NCBI GenBank assembly: GCA_905233645.1
Contig: CAJODZ010000026.1
Span: forward strand, 1-35,417
Length of the DNA stretch: 35,417 nt
Origin: an uncultured Synergistales bacterium
GTDB taxonomy: Bacteria > Synergistota > Synergistia > Synergistales > Aminobacteriaceae
Direction: 5' to 3'
Part shown: piece by piece, positions 28,206 to 35,417 of the stretch
Layout: each line of letters begins with the position of its first letter
Numbering within the stretch: the stretch's first letter is position 1
Translations under genes and position numbers: made by a program
The notes under the pieces: model-generated
Database searches by the model: none
Told to the model about the DNA's origin: nothing
What the model saw: only the letters and a program-made list of their open reading frames with translations

Positions 28206-30509
28206 TTATTTTGGAAGTTTAACGGCTTCTTCTTCAACATCGGCTTTTTGATTTTCGTCCTCTTCAATTTTTGGCGGCTCATAATTTCTAGTGTGAACAA
28301 CGCGTTGCGGAAATGGGATTTCAATTCCTTCACGATTAAACACCGAAGCTATATGATGACGTAAATCGCTTGAAACTTTTATACCGGCGGCCTGTTTTAA
28401 ATCAATCCAGTAATAAATCTCAAACTCTAAAGCGCTCTCACCAAAATTTTTAAATATAACCATTGGCGCAGGGTCTTTTAGAATTTTTGAATGGCCTTTG
28501 ACGATATCGTTTAATAATTCTTCAACTTTTCTAGTGTCCGAATTATAAGCGACACCGACTTTTAATAATTCGCGCTTCTTCATGTCTGAGCCTGTCCAGT
28601 TTGTAACGCTGTTCTCTAAAAAATATCTGTTCGGTAAAACAACGTCAAAACCGTCCCAAGTCTTTATACGTGTCGAACGTGAGCCAATGTCTTCAACTTT
28701 TCCAGACGCGCCGGCGACTTGGATAATGTCATTAACTTTAAACGGTCTGCTGAAAATTACTATGAAACCGCTGATTAAGTTGTTGAAAATATTTTGCATT
28801 CCGAAACCTAGACCAACTGCCATAGCACCGCCCATAAACGCAAACGCTGTTAAAGGAATTTCGACAATGTTTAAAGCGATTAAAGCGAACGCAACCCATA
28901 AAATATAAAATAAAATTCGTTGAACAGCATTCGCCGCCGTAACATTTGCATTAGCACGTTTTAAAATTCTGCGCTTTAATAAATTACTGCCCCATGAACT
29001 CAAAAAGAAGCTCGATAAAAATACAAGTATCGCAACTATTAAACGCCAAACTGTAACAGAATAGCCCTCGCCTTCCCATAATTGCGTGTTAAAAAATCCT
29101 AGAACAGTCTCGCGGCTGAAATTGCTGACTTTTTCAACAACACGTAACGCGCTTATATTATCGTTTGCTTCAGCGTTTAATCTCTGCTCTAAAAATATTA
29201 CGTTCGGGATTAGAGCTTCATATCTATTTAAGACATCAGAGACGATTTTGCGCTGGTTATCTAATGCCTGTAATAATATTTGCTGGACGTTAGATGATAT
29301 TCCTTCGGTGTTAGCTTGAGCCTGAGTGTTTTCGATTTGGCGTAAAATGCTTGCTTCAAGTGAACGAATGCCTTCCAACTGCCTTTGTAAATCCTGTACC
29401 TGCTTTTCGGAGCTGTCGCGTAATTTCCAAATCTCTTCGCCAGTAGCTTTATCGTGAAATAATTTAAATCTGTCGCGCCAAATTTGTTGAGCCTCGCGGC
29501 TGTAATTGATCTCCTCTTCGATGAACGATAATAAATACTCCCAATAATTAACACGCGCCGACCTTGCCTGAAAATTTGCATAATTAACCGTTAATTCTTG
29601 GCTGGTCTCATCTTTTGAAGTCATGACGGCTCTTGTACGGGCTAAGGCTAAATTTGCGCTGTCTAAAGATTTGCGAGCCTTGTTTAATTCTTCGGTTAAT
29701 TCGTTAATTCTAGTCTGCAATTTTTCGATATTAGCGTCTAAAACTTCCTGCGGAAATCTTAAAATGCTTGTCATATTTTCTAAACGGCGGCGTAAACGTT
29801 TTATATTGTCGACGTTAGCGTCAAAAGTTCTTTTTAAATCACGAACTTGAATTTGTGATAATGCAACGTTTAATCTCGCGTTCTCAAGTTCTAAAATATG
29901 CGTACGCGGAGTTTTAAGACCTGTGTCACCGGCTTCAGCCTCTTTTAATTGCTTTTTTAATTTAGCGGCCTCATCTAAATTTGAACGCAGCTTACTCAAT
30001 TTACTTTGCAAATAAAAAACCTGAGTTACAATTCCGCGCGATACTTTACTAATTTCACGGCGTAAATCATCTTGAGCGTTAATATCCGGTGAGGTCATTG
30101 CGGCTAAATCTGAAACGTCCTGCGATTTAATATCAAGGCCGGCTGTCTCAATTCCTTGACGAGAACCCTGAATTAAAGAGCTATAACTTACCAGCGATAA
30201 ACTTAACTCAGACAATACACGTAAATGATTTTCGCGCTGTTCATCGTTATAACCCCAAATGGCCATGTCATCAGACGCGCTCTCAGTTAAATTAGCAAGT
30301 TCCAAAATTCGAGCGTCGATATTCTCTTTACTTAAATCAATTTCGGCAAGCTCTTCGTTAATTGTTTTGCGTAATCTTGAAATATCGTTACTTATCTCGT
30401 TTTGAATATTCGTAACATAATCTGTAGCCACTTCTTGAGTTTCAGCACCGTGTGCAAAATTAGTCAGTGCTGTTAGAAATACGAGTGCAATTAAAAATTT
30501 TTTGAGCAA
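28206..30509 (-). CDS. MscS-family mechanosensitive channel with long periplasmic coiled-coil N-terminus
   Basis: 767 aa; GGAMAVGLGFGMQNIFNNLISGFIVIFSRPFKVNDIIQVAGASGKVEDIGSRSTRIKTWDG; signal peptide and coiled coil before the TM region. Confidence 0.9.
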   Translation of the reverse strand: MLKKFLIALVFLTALTNFAHGAETQEVATDYVTNIQNEISNDISRLRKTINEELAEIDLSKENIDARILELANLTESASDDMAIWGYNDEQRENHLRVLSELSLSLVSYSSLIQGSRQGIETAGLDIKSQDVSDLAAMTSPDINAQDDLRREISKVSRGIVTQVFYLQSKLSKLRSNLDEAAKLKKQLKEAEAGDTGLKTPRTHILELENARLNVALSQIQVRDLKRTFDANVDNIKRLRRRLENMTSILRFPQEVLDANIEKLQTRINELTEELNKARKSLDSANLALARTRAVMTSKDETSQELTVNYANFQARSARVNYWEYLLSFIEEEINYSREAQQIWRDRFKLFHDKATGEEIWKLRDSSEKQVQDLQRQLEGIRSLEASILRQIENTQAQANTEGISSNVQQILLQALDNQRKIVSDVLNRYEALIPNVIFLEQRLNAEANDNISALRVVEKVSNFSRETVLGFFNTQLWEGEGYSVTVWRLIVAILVFLSSFFLSSWGSNLLKRRILKRANANVTAANAVQRILFYILWVAFALIALNIVEIPLTAFAFMGGAMAVGLGFGMQNIFNNLISGFIVIFSRPFKVNDIIQVAGASGKVEDIGSRSTRIKTWDGFDVVLPNRYFLENSVTNWTGSDMKKRELLKVGVAYNSDTRKVEELLNDIVKGHSKILKDPAPMVIFKNFGESALEFEIYYWIDLKQAAGIKVSSDLRHHIASVFNREGIEIPFPQRVVHTRNYEPPKIEEDENQKADVEEEAVKLPK

Positions 30510-30611
30510 TTAAAAATTTCCCCCTGAGTTTAAAAAATCAATTATTTAAAATAATAAAACTACTTGCTAAAAATTAAAACCTGCTCTAAAATCAGCCACG
30601 TTATTTTTTAA

Positions 30612-30687
30612 GCGGACGTAACTCAGTTGGTAGAGTGTCAGCTTCCCAAGCTGAATGTCGCGGGTTCGAATCCCGTCATCCGCTCCA
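30612..30687 (+). tRNA. tRNA-Gly(CCC)
   Basis: Cloverleaf: GCGGACG/CATCCGC acceptor, anticodon stem TCAGC-TTCCCAA-GCTGA with CCC at 30645-30647, GCGGGTTCGAATCCCGT T arm, encoded CCA. Confidence 0.93.
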
Positions 30688-30938
30688 ATCCTTTATATTA
30701 TTTCCCGATTAAAAAATTTTTTAAAAGCCTTTAATTTTTGCAACTACGTTTACAACTACATAAAAGCATTTATAAATTTAACAGCCGCAAAATTTTTAAG
30801 CACATCGATTTTCAAACAAAGTGTTAAATTTTTTCAGCGTGAAATTTTTGCAGGCTTTAAAATTATTCGATACTTAATCTCTAGTATTAGAGCTTTAATT
30901 GCTGTATTATCCGCAAAAATAAAAAGGAGTTATTTTTT

Positions 30939-31253
30939 ATGTGGCTATTTGAGAAAAAAATTACGATATTTCAGCAGAAAAATAAAAATGAGTGGTTAAA
31001 AATTTCAAACGCTCTTAAAGAGGCAGGACTAAAAATTAAAGCTGGCCATTATGCTGCTGATACTTTAAATCCATGTGGTTGCGGAGCAAAGCTCGACCCT
31101 AGAAATTTTGGAGCTAAAGGATACATCGACCGCGAAGTCTATTTTATCGAAGTCCGGAAATCTGAGCTTCAGCGCGCCTACGAAATTATTAACGCAAACG
31201 GTTTTAATGCAGTCGTCGAAAATGACCCCGTAGGAAAATTAGGACGAATTTAA
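30939..31253 (+). CDS. Small conserved-looking protein of unknown function
   Basis: 104 aa, aaaggag RBS, compact globular pattern with NPCGCGAKLDPRNFGAKGYIDREVYFIEVRKSELQRAYEIIN. Confidence 0.65.
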   Translation: MWLFEKKITIFQQKNKNEWLKISNALKEAGLKIKAGHYAADTLNPCGCGAKLDPRNFGAKGYIDREVYFIEVRKSELQRAYEIINANGFNAVVENDPVGKLGRI

Positions 31254-31259
31254 AAATAA

Positions 31260-32615
31260 TTATTTTCCTACGCAAAATCTTGAAAAAATCGAATTTAATA
31301 ACTCGTCGCCGGCATCAATCCCCAAAACTTGAATAATTAAATTTCCGGCAGTGTTTAAAATTCCTGCTGTGATATCAATCTCATTTATCTCGTAATTGTC
31401 TAATGCACTTGATACTAAATTTAAACACTCTTTTAAATTACTTAATTGCGATGATGAAGCGTTAAGCCCTGAATTTAAAATCGTGTTGCCTGAAATTTTT
31501 TGTGAGAGTAAATTTTTTAAAGCGTCTATATTTTTTCCGGTTAAGGCTGAAATTTTAATAATGCTAACGTCAGGATATAAGCGCGAAATTGTTTGAACAT
31601 CAATTTTTTGCGGCATATCGATTTTGTTGACAGCAATTATTAAATTTTTAACGTCGCCGTTGAAATTTATTTCGCCTTCGTTTAAAAGCTCCTGCGTACC
31701 GTCTAATACCCATAAACATAAATCTGAATTTTTAATCGCGTCATTAGCAAGTTCAACTCCGGCATTCTCTATAACATCATCGGATTTACGCAAACCGGCA
31801 GTGTCAATCAAAGTTACAGGCACTCCGTCCAAAATAAAATTACATTCAATTAAATCGCGCGTCGTGCCCGGAATATCTGTAACGATTGAACGTTTTTGTT
31901 TCGATAAAGCGTTCATTAAAGAAGATTTGCCAGTATTCGGAAGACCGGCTATTACGATTTTTACACCGTCGCGTAAAAGAATGCCAGCCGTGCAATCCGA
32001 AATTAAACCGCTTAATTCCTGTTCGATGTTTTTTAAATTTGCAATTATGTCAAAATGTATGTGTTCGTGTTCCGGAAAATCTATTTCAAGCTCAATATTG
32101 CCGCGTAAAATCAAAATGTCATCATGAATTTTGTTAACACGCCGCGAAAATTCACCTGTTAAATTTCTGGCCGCCGCCGTTATAGCTTGAGTGCTTTGCG
32201 CTTGAATGACACCTAAAACGCCCTCGACTTCTCCTAAATCAATCCGCCCGTTTAAAAATGCCCGTTTTGTAAATTCTCCTGGCTCGGCCATTTTTGCACC
32301 GTTTGAAATTAAAAGTTCAAGGCATGTTTTAGCAAGCGTTATTCCTCCGTGAGTATGTATCTCGATGATATTTTCACCCGTGTAACTTTTAGGAGCGGCG
32401 AAGAACACGGAGTAAACTTTATCTAAAATATTACCGCCGGCATCTTTTAAAAAACTTAATTTCATGACACCGGCAGTATTTAAATTAAAATCTTTTCGCG
32501 TTAAAACTTTTTGGGCAATATCTACGCTCTCAAGTCCTGACATTCTGATTATTGCTATACCGGCTGAACCTTGAGGTGTAGAAATTGCGGCGATAGTATC
32601 TGATTTAAAGTTCAA
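31260..32615 (-). CDS. mnmE: tRNA modification GTPase MnmE
   Basis: DTIAAISTPQGSAGIAIIRMSG, GLPNTGKSSLMNALS P-loop, DIPGTTRDL, C-terminal FCVGK. Confidence 0.97.
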   Translation of the reverse strand: MNFKSDTIAAISTPQGSAGIAIIRMSGLESVDIAQKVLTRKDFNLNTAGVMKLSFLKDAGGNILDKVYSVFFAAPKSYTGENIIEIHTHGGITLAKTCLELLISNGAKMAEPGEFTKRAFLNGRIDLGEVEGVLGVIQAQSTQAITAAARNLTGEFSRRVNKIHDDILILRGNIELEIDFPEHEHIHFDIIANLKNIEQELSGLISDCTAGILLRDGVKIVIAGLPNTGKSSLMNALSKQKRSIVTDIPGTTRDLIECNFILDGVPVTLIDTAGLRKSDDVIENAGVELANDAIKNSDLCLWVLDGTQELLNEGEINFNGDVKNLIIAVNKIDMPQKIDVQTISRLYPDVSIIKISALTGKNIDALKNLLSQKISGNTILNSGLNASSSQLSNLKECLNLVSSALDNYEINEIDITAGILNTAGNLIIQVLGIDAGDELLNSIFSRFCVGK

Positions 32616-32625
32616 TTTCTAAAAT

Positions 32626-33912
32626 TTAAGCGTGCGCTTTTAACCAATCTTCGGCTCTGGTTCTGCTGCTAACTTCACCCAAACCAACAGCAATGTCTAA
32701 ATCATTTAAAAGCTCTCCGACTTTCGGCCCTGGCTTCATGTTTAATAAATGCATAACCTCACGGCCTGTCAAATATCTTGAGCTGCCCTCGTTTTGCATT
32801 GAGACAGTGTTAAAACGTCTTGCAACTTGATTTAAACGCCAGTCGTTCTCCTCAAGAGCTTCACGGTATCCGGGCAAAAATACTTCTGTCTGAGCAATGC
32901 ATAAAGCGTATTCTAATGCTGCTCTTGCCGCGTCCTGACTATATTTCAAAACAGTGCGGCATAATGACATTTCGGATAACGGTTTATAAAAATTCCTGTA
33001 ATTATTCGCTATCGCTATAACGTCCTCGATTATTTCAGCCGGAACATTCCATTTAGTCATATAATCCTGAATTAAATGGTCTGCTGATTTTGGCCGGTTG
33101 TCATCTTTTAAAACAGTCGTCCCAATTCTGCTGAATAAACCCGATAATATAAACGCATCGTTTTGCATGACTTTATGAGTGTCTATTCTCTTCTCAATGG
33201 CGTGTAAAGTTTTCATAACGTGCTCGAATAAATTACCGCCGTCATCATCAGGAACATGCTTTAAATTTTCAAGGTCTTTCAAGAAAAACGGAATTAACCC
33301 GTAATCGTCGCATAACTGCATAAATCTGTACGGTCTGCGTTTGATACCTTTTAAAATTTCACGTCCCCAACGTTCAGGAGCAATATTATTCATTCGTGAA
33401 GCGTGAGAATCTAAAAATTTGCGAACGTCCGAAGCACTCTTCCAGAAAATATCCATTTCAAGTTCCGCCGCAAAACGCAACATTCTTAAAATTCTTAACG
33501 GGTCTCTGTCAATTAAATCAACATCGTCGCCCGTAAGCCTTATGACTTTGTTACGAATGTCAAATCTTCCGCCGAACGGGTCAACTAATCCACCGTCTGA
33601 ACGTATCGCTATAGCCTCAATGCTTAAATCACGACACGCTAAATCGTCCTCAATAGTTCTCCCGCGTAAAGCAAAAGCCCTGAACGGTACACCTGATATT
33701 ACTCCCCTTAATGCAGGATATGGCCCTCTCGCGTCAACTGTACCAGTTCCAATAGAAAGCGCAACTGAATATAAATCCTTCTTTGAATCTATCGCAAGCG
33801 TTATATATTCTGGCTGCACTCCCATTTCAATCATGCGTACAGTATCTCCGACAAGCCACGCTTTAACGCCGGTCTGTTCAATTTTTTTGAGTACATCAAT
33901 ATAGTTGCGCAT
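32626..33912 (-). CDS. CCA-adding/poly(A) polymerase-family protein with degenerate catalytic motifs
   Basis: Family framework present (GLVDPFGGRFDIRNKVIRLTGDD...RDPLRILRMLRFAAEL), but GGxVRD reads GDTVRM, DxD reads YIT and the HD-domain metal motif reads LFSRIG. Confidence 0.8.
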   Translation of the reverse strand: MRNYIDVLKKIEQTGVKAWLVGDTVRMIEMGVQPEYITLAIDSKKDLYSVALSIGTGTVDARGPYPALRGVISGVPFRAFALRGRTIEDDLACRDLSIEAIAIRSDGGLVDPFGGRFDIRNKVIRLTGDDVDLIDRDPLRILRMLRFAAELEMDIFWKSASDVRKFLDSHASRMNNIAPERWGREILKGIKRRPYRFMQLCDDYGLIPFFLKDLENLKHVPDDDGGNLFEHVMKTLHAIEKRIDTHKVMQNDAFILSGLFSRIGTTVLKDDNRPKSADHLIQDYMTKWNVPAEIIEDVIAIANNYRNFYKPLSEMSLCRTVLKYSQDAARAALEYALCIAQTEVFLPGYREALEENDWRLNQVARRFNTVSMQNEGSSRYLTGREVMHLLNMKPGPKVGELLNDLDIAVGLGEVSSRTRAEDWLKAHA

Positions 33913-34008
33913 GAAAATTATTCCTTTCTTAATCTCTAGTGATATTTAGTACGTTCAAAATTCTAGCACGTACGCGAAAAAAAGCCTGATACATAATGCA
34001 TAAATTTC

Positions 34009-34457
34009 TTACCAGCCGGTTTCGTGATCTTCAGGCGATAATTTGTTATACGGATTTTGTATCCAGTCAACAACTCCGCCCCGATAACTTTTAACCTTTA
34101 AAGGGTCATAGCCAAATTCACCGACTAAGGCTTCGCCGAAACGTCCCGAGCTTTGACCGTCTGTGCAATATAAAATTATCGTGTTGCTCTTCGTTAAACC
34201 TGATTTAGCCAAAGCCGCAACCGCCGCCGTTACTCCTAAATCATCAAGCGGAAAGTTTATAGCACCTTCAATATGTCCTCCAGGAATACCGCGCGCAGGA
34301 GATTGACCCCAGAAAATTTCTTCGGAGCGCGTGTCAACAAGTATAACTTTTTTTTTTCCAATTCAACGCGCGGCGATAACATATTTAACATTACAGATAC
34401 GGCCAGAACAATTAAAAAGATTACGGGCGCAGCTGCTTCAACTTTCATTGTTCGCAT
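34009..34457 (-). CDS. Membrane-anchored rhodanese-domain protein requiring a -1 shift at A_AAA_AAG
   Basis: 0 frame gives MRTMKVEAAAPVIFLIVLAVSVMLNMLSPRVELEKKK; -1 frame gives VILVDTRSEEIFWGQSPARGIPGGHIEGAINFPL...IILYCTDGQSSGRFGEALVGEFGYDPLKVKSYRGGVVDW. The A10 run is at 34348-34357. Confidence 0.7.
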
Positions 34458-34463
34458 AAATTA

Positions 34464-35417
34464 TCAAGCCTCCGCTAAAGATTTTACATGCTTGAAATTT
34501 ATCACAGCGAAAATTATTAACAAAGTGAACGCAATCAAAATCGCCGCCATTCCTCCTGTAAAGCCGTAATATTCTGCTAAGACACCAACGAAGAAGGGCA
34601 TTAACATCGCTCCTAAACAACCGATTGAAAATATTATTCCCATCGCTAAAGGATATCTATTCGTAAATGGTGCCGTCCCTGCATAAATAATTGGACTTAA
34701 TCCGGACATAAATAATCCTAATGCGCCGGCTGTCAATGCAATTAAAAAAGACCCCGTCGAAAATAACATCGCTACAAAACATATAACTGAACTTACGCTC
34801 AAGAATAATAATAAAATTTTTTGAGCTATGTATCTCGACGCTATCGCGCATAAAACTCGGCCGATAAACATTATTAACCAGAACAACGCCGCCATTGATT
34901 GAGCAAACTCGTGTGTCATTCCCTTTTCAAGCACGAACGTTACTAGCCAGCCGTTAACAGCATATTCGCAACATAAATAGAAAAATAATAATGCTGAGAC
35001 CGTTATAAAGCCCGGCTCTTTGAAAAAGCCTAATTGATTAGGATTTGAAGTTACGCTTTTTTCTTCGGGGGCATTCTTTTCAACGTCGGCTAATGCTAAT
35101 AAAGCTGTCGATACAACACCAAATAAAGCCATGACCCAAAAGCCCGATTGCCAATTTGAAAAAATCTTCCTCGAAAACATTAAAACTATTGGTGCGGCTA
35201 TCGCTCCGAACGCAAAAATCGAATGCAAAACTCCTTGAAACGAGGGTTCGCCGTCTGTCATTAAATTTATTAAAGCAGTGTTATAACTAATCGCGCTCCC
35301 ACGACCTAAACCAATTAAAACGCATACAGGCAATAAATACACCGGATTAAAATCAAACGTAAATACAAAAACGCTGGCGTATGCCACAGTTGACATTAAC
35401 AAAATTACAGGCTTGCG
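34464..35417 (-). CDS. MFS transporter, N-terminus outside the window (partial)
   Basis: Open frame runs to the window edge (RKPVILLMSTVAYASVFVF...); 12-TM MFS-like pattern. Confidence 0.8.
   Translation of the reverse strand, partial: RKPVILLMSTVAYASVFVFTFDFNPVYLLPVCVLIGLGRGSAISYNTALINLMTDGEPSFQGVLHSIFAFGAIAAPIVLMFSRKIFSNWQSGFWVMALFGVVSTALLALADVEKNAPEEKSVTSNPNQLGFFKEPGFITVSALLFFYLCCEYAVNGWLVTFVLEKGMTHEFAQSMAALFWLIMFIGRVLCAIASRYIAQKILLLFLSVSSVICFVAMLFSTGSFLIALTAGALGLFMSGLSPIIYAGTAPFTNRYPLAMGIIFSIGCLGAMLMPFFVGVLAEYYGFTGGMAAILIAFTLLIIFAVINFKHVKSLAEA

Noticed and set aside
30655-30999. 114-aa plus-strand ORF
   Set aside because: Begins inside tRNA-Gly and overlaps the better supported 104-aa gene with a clear RBS.
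31396-32137. Plus-strand ORFs of 66, 167 and 83 aa
   Set aside because: Antisense to mnmE; no RBS and codon-mirror composition.
33419-33904. 161-aa plus-strand ORF
   Set aside because: Antisense to the CCA-transferase-like gene; explained by codon usage of the opposite strand.

Overview
AT-rich bacterial window, most likely Synergistota, inferred from two secreted proteins ending in a GGGGGGC-N-hydrophobic-basic tail that matches the Synergist-CTERM sorting signal. Most of it is ordinary: a solute transport cassette (two TctC-like binding proteins followed by DctQ/DctM-like TRAP membrane proteins), an SGNH hydrolase, a GGDEF protein, a CbiL-like methylase, a HAD phosphatase, a YyaL/DUF255 protein, a large Pmp-type beta-helix surface protein, a DnaJ/CbpA-like protein, PgsA, a TauE/SafE protein, NhaC, a TAXI-TRAP system, an MscS-family channel, tRNA-Gly(CCC), MnmE, a degenerate CCA-transferase-like protein, a rhodanese and a truncated MFS transporter. 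The least ordinary interval is 19.4-20.04 kb. It holds an apparent tnpB-less IS200/IS605-type element with an omegaRNA-like 3' end and its own extended -10 promoter. Immediately downstream and convergent is an unlisted 58-aa basic, single-TM ORF with its own promoter, terminator and a possible antisense terminator. Other notable points are a rhodanese gene split exactly at a dnaX-type A_AAA_AAG heptamer, a CCA-adding-like protein that has lost both its NTase DxD and HD motifs, a HAD gene that can only start at ATT, a 71-bp identical tract between two diverged binding-protein paralogs, and a YyaL protein with SxxC in place of CxxC. All family assignments come from reading the motifs by eye; no database search was run.
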